DNA of 42,325 bases from Candidatus Zhuqueibacterota bacterium (GCA_030950365.1 JAUZRQ010000028.1:1-42325), one strand, 5' to 3'. Shown: positions 17,328-25,554, counted from the stretch's first letter. Notes: generated by a model from the sequence alone, not told the origin. Program-made: numbers and translations.

Positions 17328-18251
17328 CTATTCGCGGAAATAGGGACGGGCGAGCGCCTGCGGCGGGGTGGCGCGCAGGCCCATGAGGGCGGCCACCACC
17401 AGGGTGAGAATGTACGGCAACATCAGCACGATTTGATACGGAAGCGCCACACCGAAGGCCTGAAACTGGAATTGAAGAGCAGAGGCCAGACCAAACAACA
17501 GGGCAATGAAAAACGCACCGATGGGATTCCAGCGCGCAAAGATCACGATGGCCAGGGCAATGAAGCCGCGGCCGGCGGTCATGCCCTCAACAAACGTGTT
17601 GGCATGGGCGATGGACAGAAACGCGCCGGCCAGCCCGCAGGCCAGTCCGCCGAGCAAAATGGCAAGCAGCCGGATGCGCGGCACGTGCACACCGGCGGCA
17701 TCGGCGGCGGCCGGACTGTCGCCCACGGCGCGCAAATACAGCCCGAACCGGGTCCGCCGCAGCAAAAAGGCCACCAGTCCCACGCTGAGCAGGGCGAGAT
17801 AAACCAGAATGTTCTGCTGGAACAGGCTGCGGCCGAGGACGGGAAGATGGCGCAGCAGCGGCACCGGCCAAGCTGAAAACGTCGGCACGGTGATGGTCTG
17901 GCCGGTCATGCCAAACAGCTCGCGGTACAGCACACCGGTCAGGCCCAGCGCCAGCATGTTCATTCCGGCGCCGATGATGATCTGATCCACCTGCAAATAC
18001 AGCACAAAAAAGGCGAACAGCAGCGCCAGCACCACCGCCGCGACCATCCCGGCCAGCAGGCCAAGCGCCGGCGATTGCGTCCAGTAGGCCACCAGCACGG
18101 CAAAAAAGGCCGCCGCCAGCATTTTGCCTTCCAGCGCGATATCGATCACGCCGGATTTTTCCATCAACAACTCGCCCAGCGCGGCAAACAACAGCGGCGT
18201 GGCCAGTGCCACCCCGGCCGCAAGGAACGATTCGATCAGATTCAGATCCAT
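17328..18251 (-). CDS. ABC transporter permease, BMP/nucleoside type (NupQ/YufQ-like)
   Basis: 307 residues with eight to nine predicted membrane helices; the motif ALGELLMEKSGVIDIALEGKMLAAA near the N-terminus is typical of the second permease of BMP-dependent (PnrA/Nup) importers, related to RbsC. It would pair with the permease at 20460 and the ATPase at 21764. It is on the same strand as those genes but separated from them by an opposite-strand M28 peptidase gene and a palindromic repeat, so it needs its own promoter. Confidence 0.92.
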   Translation of the reverse strand: MDLNLIESFLAAGVALATPLLFAALGELLMEKSGVIDIALEGKMLAAAFFAVLVAYWTQSPALGLLAGMVAAVVLALLFAFFVLYLQVDQIIIGAGMNMLALGLTGVLYRELFGMTGQTITVPTFSAWPVPLLRHLPVLGRSLFQQNILVYLALLSVGLVAFLLRRTRFGLYLRAVGDSPAAADAAGVHVPRIRLLAILLGGLACGLAGAFLSIAHANTFVEGMTAGRGFIALAIVIFARWNPIGAFFIALLFGLASALQFQFQAFGVALPYQIVLMLPYILTLVVAALMGLRATPPQALARPYFRE

Positions 18252-18678
18252 GGCATCGGCTCTGTTGTATCCATGTTTTTCAAATCAGCCAACACGTTTG
18301 CTCCTCCATCAAAGCCCTATTCTTATTCGAATTTGCCACCAATTTCCTTGCTTATCCTGTCATTCTGCTCTTTTGTCATTCCGCAAATGCAGTCGGCAAA
18401 AGATGCTGGAAAATCATCCCGGGGAACGAGGCGAGCAGAAAATTGCGCTTTCCAGCCAATGGTCTCATTTCCATTGCCACACACGGATGCGCCGATTAAA
18501 TTTCCAACGATAAAACGTAACGACTCAGCCGTATCAATAATTTCAATATTTAATTTGTCATTCGCACGATCATCCGTTTTTTTCACCGGCCAGCCATGGC
18601 GGAATGACAAATCACGGCAAAGGTTGAATCGTATCGCATCCAATCACATTCATCAAAAAAATCAATGGCTATTTCAAC
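18252..18678. other. Divergent intergenic region containing a TIR-bounded palindromic element
   Basis: About 430 bp between the permease and the M28 gene, with no credible gene. Its base composition is clearly more AT-rich than the genes on either side. Most of it is occupied by the element at 18372-18611. Confidence 0.55.
18372..18611. repeat. MITE-like element bounded by 13-bp perfect inverted repeats
   Basis: TTTGTCATTCCGC (18372-18384) and its exact complement GCGGAATGACAAA (18599-18611) bound 240 bp. A further near copy of the end, TTTGTCATTCGC, lies inside at about 18553. Related ends occur at 21585-21706 and 25453-25542. Confidence 0.6.
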
Positions 18679-20400
18679 ATGCCCAATCGCTCTTCTATAA
18701 AAACGGTCCGATCGTTTTGTGCAATTGGTATCAGCCTTTGGAGCTTTGCCTGCAGCGAGCCGCCCCGTCCTATTGTTTCCCCGCAGCCGCTGCCGCTGAA
18801 ATTTTCCGGCGAGCGCGCGCTCGCCATCGAGACCGAGTTCGTCAGCCGGTTTCCGTACCGCAGCAGCGGCATGCCCAACAACCGCCGCGCCGCGCAATGG
18901 ATACAGGCCTGGTTCGACAGCCTCGGCTGGCGCACCTACCTTCAGAAATGGCAGATCATCAATTATTCCAGACCGGTGGCCCTGCAAAACGTCGTGTGCG
19001 AGTTACCCGGCCGTTCGGACAGGAAAATCCTGGTGGTGGCGCACCACGATCAATCGCCGGCCACCATTCAGGGCGCAGACAACGACGGCTCCGGCATCGC
19101 GATCATGCTGCATCTGGCCGAAATTTTCTCGGCCGAAGGCCCGCCGGAACACACGCTAATCTTTGTCTCCACCGATGCCGAAGAGTACGGCATGATCGGC
19201 ACCAAGCACTATCTCGACACCGCGGACGACCACGAAACCATCATTGCCGGCATCTCGCTGGACAACCTGGGCAAGCGGTTTTACAACGGCATTGGCATGT
19301 CGCCGGTCGGCCAGTTTCGCGGCTACGGAGCTCTCTGGTTGCAGTTGCTGGCCCGCGAGGCCGCGCAAAAGCATCCTGGCCTCTGGGTGCCGCAGTTGCG
19401 GCCCGCGCTCTTCCAGATACTCGATCAGGCGGTACCCGTGTCGTTCATGGATCAAGGGCCAATGGTGGCCGCCGGCATCCCGGCGCTGGGCTTCCGCGGC
19501 ATCACCCCGCCGGAATGGCTCGAAATGCGCTGGAAAACCTATCACTCGCCCGAAGACCTGCTGAAATACCAGTCCGCCGAGACTCTGCAGCAGGCGGGCG
19601 CCGTGACCGAGGTGTTGATTCGCGATCTGCTGCGCCGCCGGGATTTCCCGCCAGCGCACGGGCCGTACCTCTACTTCGACGCCAGCGGCACCTGGCTCAC
19701 CGGCGCGCCGCTGTGGGCCCTTTTCGTGATACTGGTCGCGCTGTACTTCATCGCCGCGTTTGCACGCAGCGGCGGCGTTTCGCGCAGCACGTTCGCCGCC
19801 TGGAGGCAATTTGCGCCCCACTTTCTGGCCTGGTGGCTGCCGCTGGTGGCCGGCATCGTCCTGCTTTACGGCCTCGTGGCCATCGGCCTTATGGATCGTT
19901 ATCATCTGTATCCGGCCACGTCCAAAGATCCGGCGCTTTTCCATCCCCGGTGGCCGGCGGTGATCCTGTTCCTGCTCAGCCTGGCCATGCTGCTAATCCT
20001 GGCACACCGCCTGCGCCGTCGGTGGGCGCCCGGGACGTTGCAGGTGAACACGGGCCAGCGCGTCGGCTTCGGCATGTCCGTAGTGGGACTCGCCGCGGTG
20101 TATGTGCTGCTCATCAATCCGTTTTCCCTGCTTTTGATGCTGCCCACCCTGGCCTGGGCATGGATCGGGCGCCGGCGCGGTCCGACCGGCATCGTGGATG
20201 CGCTGCTGTTTCTGGCTGGCGGCGCGATGCTGTACCTGCTGATTTATTTCTTCGGCTTTGTCATTTTGCGCAACGATTTCGCCATTTTGTGGTATGTGAT
20301 GATGATGTTTTCCATCGGCATGATCGCCTTTCCCACCGCGCTGGCCATCACCGCCATTCTGGCCGCCGGGCTCGCGATGATGTTCGGGCGAGAGGCGTAA
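18679..20400 (+). CDS. M28-family metallopeptidase with C-terminal membrane domain
   Basis: 573 residues. An N-terminal hydrophobic signal (about 10-24) ends at Cys25 (SFAC), possibly a lipoprotein. The M28 zinc peptidase domain (45-315) has AHHDQ (H122, D124), GADNDGSG (bridging D134), DAEEYG (E168/E169), LDN (D195) and YHSPED (His near 292), a complete co-catalytic two-zinc set. Residues 340-573 form about six to seven membrane helices, so the peptidase is likely attached to the membrane and faces the periplasm as an aminopeptidase-type enzyme. No ribosome site is evident before ATG 18679. It lies inside the BMP transporter locus on the opposite strand and ends at a T-run terminator. Confidence 0.9.
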   Translation: MPNRSSIKTVRSFCAIGISLWSFACSEPPRPIVSPQPLPLKFSGERALAIETEFVSRFPYRSSGMPNNRRAAQWIQAWFDSLGWRTYLQKWQIINYSRPVALQNVVCELPGRSDRKILVVAHHDQSPATIQGADNDGSGIAIMLHLAEIFSAEGPPEHTLIFVSTDAEEYGMIGTKHYLDTADDHETIIAGISLDNLGKRFYNGIGMSPVGQFRGYGALWLQLLAREAAQKHPGLWVPQLRPALFQILDQAVPVSFMDQGPMVAAGIPALGFRGITPPEWLEMRWKTYHSPEDLLKYQSAETLQQAGAVTEVLIRDLLRRRDFPPAHGPYLYFDASGTWLTGAPLWALFVILVALYFIAAFARSGGVSRSTFAAWRQFAPHFLAWWLPLVAGIVLLYGLVAIGLMDRYHLYPATSKDPALFHPRWPAVILFLLSLAMLLILAHRLRRRWAPGTLQVNTGQRVGFGMSVVGLAAVYVLLINPFSLLLMLPTLAWAWIGRRRGPTGIVDALLFLAGGAMLYLLIYFFGFVILRNDFAILWYVMMMFSIGMIAFPTALAITAILAAGLAMMFGREA

Positions 20401-20425
20401 ATCAAAACACCGGCACTATTAGCGA

Positions 20426-20462
20426 AACACCTGGCGCCATGAAGGTGGCAGGTGTTTTTTTA
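20426..20462 (+). terminator. Terminator of the M28 gene
   Basis: AACACCT (20426-20432) pairs with AGGTGTT (20450-20456) with a partly paired interior and is followed by a run of seven T. The T-run contains the stop codon of the convergent permease gene (20460-20462). Confidence 0.8.
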
Positions 20463-21767
20463 AGAACCTCGTCTCCGGCCCAGCCACTGCCGCACCCGCC
20501 TCGCTTCGAAGCCGACCACCGCTAAAATCACAAACGCCTGAATGATTTCCGCCAGCACCGGACTCACGCCCAGGTTCCGCTGCAGTGCGCGCGTCGCCGA
20601 TTCGAGGCCGCCGAACAGCAGCGCTGCCGGGATCATCGCCAGCGGGTGCAGCCGGCCCAGCAGGGCCACGGCGATGGCCGTGAAACCGTATCCCGGAGAA
20701 ATATTTTCATACAGCCGATAGGTCACGCCCGCCACCTCCACGTAGCCGCCCAAAGCCGCCAGCCCGCCGCTTAGCAGCATGGCCATGACCGCCGTCCGCC
20801 GAACCGGAATACCGGCAAAGCGCGCCGCTTCGGGATTCTGCCCGATGGCGCGAATGCGGAATCCCAGCGGCAGCCGGAACAGCAGCAGCCACAGCGCGCC
20901 GCATAGCGCCAGACCGAGCAGAAATCCGGCATGCAGCCGCGTGCCCGGAATCCACCGTGCCAGCCGCGCCGCTTCCACAAGACGGTCCGATTGCGGATAC
21001 GTGCCCGCGGCCTCCTGCAGCGGTCCGTGCACCATCAAACTGATCAGTTGCAGCGCAATCAGGTTGAGCATGATGGTGGAAATGACCTCGGAAACGAACC
21101 GCCATTCGCGCAGCGCCGAGGCGATGCCCGCCCACAGACTGCCAGCCAGAAACGCACAAACGCCAATCACCGCAAACGCCAGAAGCGGCGATGGCCACAC
21201 CACCTTCACACCGAGAAACGTTGCCACCAGCGCGCCCAGCATGAACTGGCCGTCCGCGCCGATGTTCCAGATGCCGGCGCGAAAGGCTACGATCACCGCC
21301 AGGCCGGTGAACAGCAGCGGCACCGATTTGAGCAGCGATTCGGTGACGGCGTAACGGTCGCCGAACGCGCCCTCAAACATGATGCGCGCCGCATCGAGGG
21401 ATGAGTGCCCGGCCAGCGCAACGACCGCAAGCCCGGCCAGGCTGGCCACCGCCAGCGCCACCAGCGATGGCCAGGTTTGCACCGCCACGGCACGCCATTT
21501 TTCTGTCGATGATAGGGCCACGTGTATTTCAGAAATAAACTGGATTTGTAACGATTCCGCAATTTTGTTTGATGAAATTTTGCTTGTCATCGTGAGCAGC
21601 CGCCAGGAGGGTGTGCCTGTCCGATTGCTGGCGGATGGCGATCTCACGGCAGACAGGCTCATGAGATCGCGTCGTCTCCGCCAGCTGGTGGATCCTCGCG
21701 ATGACAGGGAAGATGCTGAATGGTTGCCAGGATTTACCGTTCGAATCCCGGCGGCAGCCGTTTTCAA
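20460..21767 (-). CDS. ABC transporter permease, BMP/nucleoside type (NupP/YufP-like)
   Basis: The conserved part starts near residue 85 and shows EGAFGDRYAVTESLLKSVP and FRAGIWNIGADGQFMLGALVAT, signatures of the first permease of Nup/PnrA importers, with about eight to ten helices. The longest frame uses TTG 21767, overlapping the ATPase stop as TTGA, and gives 435 residues, but residues about 21-61 are encoded by a palindromic repeat (21585-21706). Alternative starts are ATG 21590, which lies inside the repeat end (376 residues), or a GTG near 21525. Homologs have only a short N-terminus before helix 1, so the true start is uncertain; function is not in doubt. Confidence 0.88.
   Translation of the reverse strand: MKTAAAGIRTVNPGNHSASSLSSRGSTSWRRRRDLMSLSAVRSPSASNRTGTPSWRLLTMTSKISSNKIAESLQIQFISEIHVALSSTEKWRAVAVQTWPSLVALAVASLAGLAVVALAGHSSLDAARIMFEGAFGDRYAVTESLLKSVPLLFTGLAVIVAFRAGIWNIGADGQFMLGALVATFLGVKVVWPSPLLAFAVIGVCAFLAGSLWAGIASALREWRFVSEVISTIMLNLIALQLISLMVHGPLQEAAGTYPQSDRLVEAARLARWIPGTRLHAGFLLGLALCGALWLLLFRLPLGFRIRAIGQNPEAARFAGIPVRRTAVMAMLLSGGLAALGGYVEVAGVTYRLYENISPGYGFTAIAVALLGRLHPLAMIPAALLFGGLESATRALQRNLGVSPVLAEIIQAFVILAVVGFEARRVRQWLGRRRGS
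21585..21706. repeat. 122-bp palindromic repeat in the 5' part of the permease frame
   Basis: Ends TGTCATCGTGAG (21585-21596) and CTCGCGATGACA (21695-21706) match as inverted repeats in 11 of 12 positions. Two inner perfect 9-bp pairs add to the symmetry: GCTGGCGGA (21627-21635) with TCCGCCAGC (21677-21685), and GCGATCTCA (21638-21646) with TGAGATCGC (21662-21670). The layout resembles the widespread TGTCATTGCGAG-type intergenic elements. Confidence 0.75.
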
Positions 21768-23278
21768 TCCTTTGCCCGAGCTTCAGATCCGTCTGCCATG
21801 CCCACCATCCAACGGCCCACGGTTTCGATGGAGGTACTCGGATCAGCCCAGCCCATGAGCCGGCCGTTGTACAGCACGAAAAACCGGCGACTCAGCGCGT
21901 AAATCTCATCGATATCCGTGGAGACGAGCAGCACAGCGCTGCCCCGCCGGCACAGGTCACGCAGCCGCTGCTGCACCGCCGCAGCCGCCGCGACATCCAG
22001 CCCCCAGGTTGGATTCACCGCCACCACCACCGGCGGTGAGCCATGCACCGCTCGCGCAACCAACAGCTTTTGCTGGTTGCCGCCGGACAGCTCCTGCACT
22101 GGCTGGTGCGGGTCGCGGCAGACAATGCCAAACTGCGCAATGGTTTTCCGCGCCAGTTGCTCGATTTTGCGCGGCGCGTAAAACGGCCCCATTTTGAGGC
22201 CAGGATCGTCGGCATGCGCCAGAAGCAAATTTTCCGCCACGCTGAACTCCGGAACCAATCCCTGCCGCAGCCGGTCAGCGGGGATCAGCCCCATGCGAGG
22301 CGGCGAGCCGCCCGGCCAGCGAATCCGCCCGCGCGCAGGCGCCCGCAGGCCCAGGACGGCTTCCACCAGTTCCTGCTGACCACTGCCATCCACCCCGGCA
22401 ACGCCGAGAATCTCGCCGGCCTTCAATTCAAACGATATGGCCTGCAATGCCAGACCGCCGGTATCGCGTCGCACCTGAAGATGTTCAACGGTTAGAAGAG
22501 TTTTTGCTGCTTGAGATCGCGGCCAGGGTCCCTTATCCGCTTTGCGGGGTGGCTGCGCCTCGCCCATCATCATGGCCGTCAGCGCAGCAGCATCGCTGCT
22601 GTCGGCGTCGGTGGTGCCGACCGCACGCCCTTCCCGCAGCACGGTGATGCGGTCGCTGATTTCCAGCACCTCGGCCAGTTTGTGACTGATGAATACAATG
22701 CCGATGTCATTCCGACGCAGCGCCTCCAGCTCGGCAAACAGGTTACGGATTTCCGCCGGCGACAGCACCGAGGTCGGCTCGTCCAGAATCAGAAAGCGCG
22801 CCTGACGGTATAGCGCTTTCAGAATTTCCACGCGCTGCTTCTCGCCCACGGACAAATCCGCCACGCGCGCGCCAGCATCAATGGCCATGCCGCGGGCATC
22901 GATGAATTCCTGAATCCGGGTCTGCAACGCCGCCGGCTGGTAGATGCGCTCCGACAGCGCGCCAAGGGCAAAATTTTCGGCCACGGTGAGCGATTCCACC
23001 AGCGAGAAGTGCTGTTGCACAAAGCCCAGCCCCAGCCGGATGGCCTGCGCGGGCGATTCGATGACCACGGGCTGCTCATCGAACAGAATCCGGCCCGCGT
23101 CCGGCTGATACAAGCCGTACAGAATTTTCATCAGCGTGCTTTTGCCCGCGCCATTTTGTCCGAGCAGCGCGTGCACTTCGCCGGTGCGCAGGCTCAAATT
23201 CACGCCGCGCAGCGCGCGGATTGCGCTGAAGCGCTTGTGAATGTTCTGCAGATGGATGTGTCGGACGGGTACGTTCAC
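21764..23278 (-). CDS. ABC transporter ATPase with two nucleotide-binding domains (NupO/YufO-like)
   Basis: 504 residues. Domain 1 has Walker A GQNGAGKST (40-48), signature LSVGEKQR and Walker B FLILDEPTSVL. Domain 2 (from about 265) has a degenerate Walker A GVDGSGQQE, signature LSGGNQQK and NPTWGLD in the Walker B region, the usual asymmetry of RbsA/Nup-type double ATPases. It powers uptake through the two permeases of this locus. It begins 11 bp after the binding-protein stop and overlaps the permease frame by four bases if TTG 21767 is used. Confidence 0.94.
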   Translation of the reverse strand: MNVPVRHIHLQNIHKRFSAIRALRGVNLSLRTGEVHALLGQNGAGKSTLMKILYGLYQPDAGRILFDEQPVVIESPAQAIRLGLGFVQQHFSLVESLTVAENFALGALSERIYQPAALQTRIQEFIDARGMAIDAGARVADLSVGEKQRVEILKALYRQARFLILDEPTSVLSPAEIRNLFAELEALRRNDIGIVFISHKLAEVLEISDRITVLREGRAVGTTDADSSDAAALTAMMMGEAQPPRKADKGPWPRSQAAKTLLTVEHLQVRRDTGGLALQAISFELKAGEILGVAGVDGSGQQELVEAVLGLRAPARGRIRWPGGSPPRMGLIPADRLRQGLVPEFSVAENLLLAHADDPGLKMGPFYAPRKIEQLARKTIAQFGIVCRDPHQPVQELSGGNQQKLLVARAVHGSPPVVVAVNPTWGLDVAAAAAVQQRLRDLCRRGSAVLLVSTDIDEIYALSRRFFVLYNGRLMGWADPSTSIETVGRWMVGMADGSEARAKD

Positions 23279-23289
23279 GGTAGGCCGGT

Positions 23290-24294
23290 TTACTGTTTGC
23301 TGGGAACGATGATCTCGCCGGAAAGGATGTTTTGCCGGGCCTCGTCGATTTTCGCCATAATTTCGGCCGGAATTCGATCGCGCAGCTCGGGATTGATGAC
23401 GAAATCCACCACGCCTTCTTTCATACCGAGCCGGTAAATTTTGGGATCAAAGGTGCCGGACTGCACGATGCGCGCCATTTCCACATAGGCCTGCGGGATG
23501 TGACTCACGCAACTGGCGATGACATGCTGCGGGTCGAGATGGTTTTGGTTTTTATTGGTGCCGAAGACGTACACGTCGCGCTCGGCAGCGGCCTGCAACA
23601 CGCCCGCTGCCGCCGCATCCGCATTGTGGATGAGAAAATCGCAACCGCGATCAATGAGCGCCAGCGCGGCCTGCCGCGCCGCCCCGACATCCTCCCAGTT
23701 GCCGATGTAGCTCACCAGCACCTGCACTTGCGGATTCACCGCCTTTGCGCCGGCTTCAAACGCCGCAAAGGTGCTGGCCACCGGCGGAATTTCCATCCCG
23801 CCAACCGCCCCCAGCTTGCCGGTCCGGCTCATCAGCGCTGCCAGCATGCCGGCGAGGTAGGTTGCCTGCTCCAGCTCGAACACCATCGGCGAAACGTTGT
23901 CGCGCACGGTGTTGCCAGAGGTGGTAATGAACACGGTTTTGGGGAAATCCGGTGCCACCGCCGCGGCCGCATCCTGAAATTCAAATCCGTGACCAAACAC
24001 GAGGTGGAATCCCCGGCGGGCATAATCGCGAAACGCTTCCTCAAATTCCGACGGCGTTTTGGTTTCGATCTGGCTGATTTCAGCGTCGAGTTGTTTTTGG
24101 ATAAGCATCAGGCCTTCGTAGGCCGCCGCGTTCCAGCCAGCGTCGCTAATGGGGCCGGGACTGAGCAGCGCCACTTTGAACCGGCCATTCTCGGCGGCTT
24201 TTTTGCTGCATTGCATCAATCCGGCCGAAGCGGCCATCAACACCACTGGTAGCAGGAAGCGGAAGAAACAGCGAGTTTGCCTTGCGTTTCGCAT
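23290..24294 (-). CDS. BMP-family substrate-binding lipoprotein (PnrA/NupN-like)
   Basis: 334 residues from ATG 24294; a longer frame to 24492 is compositionally odd and overlaps the upstream gene, so it is rejected. AGAGGT lies upstream. The signal peptide ends with a lipobox LMQC (Cys near residue 28). The mature protein shows BMP features: KVALLSPGPISDAGWNAAAYEG, GHGFEF, the FGTNKNQNHLDP stretch and the C-terminal KEGVVDFVINP. The family binds purine nucleosides (spirochaete PnrA, Gram-positive BmpA/NupN) or related ligands. It begins the importer operon with the double ATPase directly downstream. Confidence 0.92.
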   Translation of the reverse strand: MRNARQTRCFFRFLLPVVLMAASAGLMQCSKKAAENGRFKVALLSPGPISDAGWNAAAYEGLMLIQKQLDAEISQIETKTPSEFEEAFRDYARRGFHLVFGHGFEFQDAAAAVAPDFPKTVFITTSGNTVRDNVSPMVFELEQATYLAGMLAALMSRTGKLGAVGGMEIPPVASTFAAFEAGAKAVNPQVQVLVSYIGNWEDVGAARQAALALIDRGCDFLIHNADAAAAGVLQAAAERDVYVFGTNKNQNHLDPQHVIASCVSHIPQAYVEMARIVQSGTFDPKIYRLGMKEGVVDFVINPELRDRIPAEIMAKIDEARQNILSGEIIVPSKQ

Positions 24295-24299
24295 CAGAA

Positions 24300-24329
24300 T
24301 CTGACCTCTAGTTTTCTGACCCCTAGTTT
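24300..24329. repeat. Two tandem 15-bp direct repeats in the BMP gene leader
   Basis: TCTGACCTCTAGTTT (24300-24314) and TCTGACCCCTAGTTT (24315-24329) differ at one base and directly abut. They lie just before the BMP start, and the first copy overlaps its ribosome-binding site. Confidence 0.6.
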
Positions 24330-24368
24330 TGGGATTGAACGTTCGGGATGGACCATGGATTGTCGGCC

Positions 24369-25103
24369 CTACACGGGCAGGTAATCCAGCACCCGGTCGA
24401 GCCGTTCGATGCGCCGAATGCCCTCCACCCGGGCGTGCAGTTTTTCCGGATCGAACAGTAGCGGAAACATGCCCACCTGCTCCGGGCCCCAATAATCGTT
24501 GTGAAAATCGTCGCCCACATACAGCACCTCATCAGCGCGCATGTTCAAACGGTTCAGCATGGCAAGAAAAATTTTGGGATGCGGTTTGCAGTAACCAAAC
24601 GAGGATGAAGATATCTCACATACAAAAAAGCCGGTGAGGCCCACGTTGGCAATCACACTGGGCAATTGGGCCGGGTCATCGTCGTGGGAAATCACCGCCA
24701 TGGGGATGTTGGCGGCGCGCAGCTTGCGCAACAGCCGGGCGTGCGACCGCGGGATGGTCCACTGCCGGTCTTTGAAGTACACCTCATGAAAAAACACATT
24801 GAATACCCAGGGCCAGTCGGGGATGTCCGGCTGCACGCCAAGAGCTTCGGCCATCAGCTCCGCCTGTCGGGCATACAGCTTTTGCCGGAACACATCCGGT
24901 TCCTTGAGGTCTTTTTTTGTCGGCCGGATGCGAACCAGCTCTTTCCAGGCTTTTTGTCCCGCCGCCAGGATGTCCTCGGGCGTGGCCTCCGGCGCAAACC
25001 GCTGCCACACTTTTTGCAGCGTGGTCACCACCGTGGGCTGCCCGATTTCAATGGTGTTGCCCCAGTCGAAGCAGACGGCTTTAAATGTTCGTTTCTCTTC
25101 CAT
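24369..25103 (-). CDS. HAD-superfamily hydrolase
   Basis: 244 residues. The HAD Rossmann fold is shown by motif I FDWGNT (nucleophile Asp13), motif II VISHD, motif III with KPHPKIF, and motif IV GDDFHND. The residue two after the nucleophile is Gly rather than the Asp seen in most phosphatases (DxD); DxGNT variants occur in several HAD groups. A long alpha-helical cap sits between motifs I and II. It is 74 bp upstream of the nucleoside-type importer and on the same strand, so a nucleotidase or phosphatase role in nucleoside use is an attractive but unproven inference. No good ribosome site was seen before ATG 25103. Confidence 0.85.
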   Translation of the reverse strand: MEEKRTFKAVCFDWGNTIEIGQPTVVTTLQKVWQRFAPEATPEDILAAGQKAWKELVRIRPTKKDLKEPDVFRQKLYARQAELMAEALGVQPDIPDWPWVFNVFFHEVYFKDRQWTIPRSHARLLRKLRAANIPMAVISHDDDPAQLPSVIANVGLTGFFVCEISSSSFGYCKPHPKIFLAMLNRLNMRADEVLYVGDDFHNDYWGPEQVGMFPLLFDPEKLHARVEGIRRIERLDRVLDYLPV

Positions 25104-25156
25104 GGACAGTAAAAGACCAGACCCTGGCCATCAAAATTGGATTCCTTGGATTCGCT

Positions 25157-25200
25157 GCAATGCCATCCGTGCCGGGCGCCATGCCGGGAGATGGCATTGC
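25157..25200. repeat. Inverted repeat, 11-bp perfect arms
   Basis: GCAATGCCATC (25157-25167) pairs with GATGGCATTGC (25190-25200) across a 22-base loop that contains two GCCGGG copies. No T-run follows on either strand. Confidence 0.55.
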
Positions 25201-25330
25201 GGTTACTGTGAATTGTGTTAAGAAAGAGCGCGCACGTAATTGAATTCTCGCCTCACATGTTGGTGTAATATAAAAATTTTGTCAAATTCCCCAATTATTT
25301 TTTAACAAAATGGGCGACCCGGTTTGTTCT

Positions 25331-25363
25331 CATTCTGCCAGCGTTACGGCCGCTGGCAGAATG
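25331..25363. repeat. Strong hairpin, 13-bp perfect stem with 7-base loop
   Basis: CATTCTGCCAGCG (25331-25343) and CGCTGGCAGAATG (25351-25363) pair perfectly around TTACGGC. It lies downstream of the PEGA gene on the minus strand but lacks a T-run, so it could be an mRNA-stabilising or processing structure rather than an intrinsic terminator. Confidence 0.65.
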
Positions 25364-25452
25364 GGCTTGGCGCTGGCTGATGGCTCACATCATCCGCATT
25401 TCATCCGCGTGCATCCGCGGCTCAAATAGAGCCGTCAAATCCTATCGTGACG

Positions 25453-25542
25453 TTTGTCATTCCGGCTTTCATCGGCGAACATAGGTGAGCCGCTGACATG
25501 CCGAAATCTCATCTCTGAGACCTTATTTGGCGGAATGCCAAA
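25453..25542. repeat. MITE-like palindromic element, 90 bp
   Basis: Ends TTTGTCATTCCG (25453-25464) and CGGAATGCCAAA (25531-25542) are inverted repeats with one mismatch in 12. The ends are of the same type as those at 18372-18611. It lies directly after the stop of the PEGA-domain gene. Confidence 0.55.
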
Positions 25543-25554
25543 AGTGGCGCTGCT

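Larger units (their letters stand above)
25104..25554. other. Repeat-rich intergenic region
   Basis: About 450 bp without a gene. It holds three separate inverted-repeat structures (25157-25200, 25331-25363 and 25453-25542) and an AT-rich stretch near 25260-25310 that may carry the HAD gene promoter. Confidence 0.6.

Noticed and set aside
18075-20525. An 816-codon plus-strand frame across the permease end and the M28 gene.
   Set aside because: It crosses an intergenic region and runs out of frame with the M28 gene, whose zinc-ligand motifs are in the other frame.
21721-21760. GTTCGAATCCCGGCGG-like stretch resembling a tRNA T-arm.
   Set aside because: The bases flanking TTCGAAT do not pair as a T stem, and no anticodon arm or acceptor stem is found upstream.
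24295-24492. N-terminal extension of the BMP lipoprotein by 66 residues.
   Set aside because: It overlaps the HAD gene, is Arg/Gly/Pro-rich and hides the signal peptide and lipobox that follow ATG 24294.
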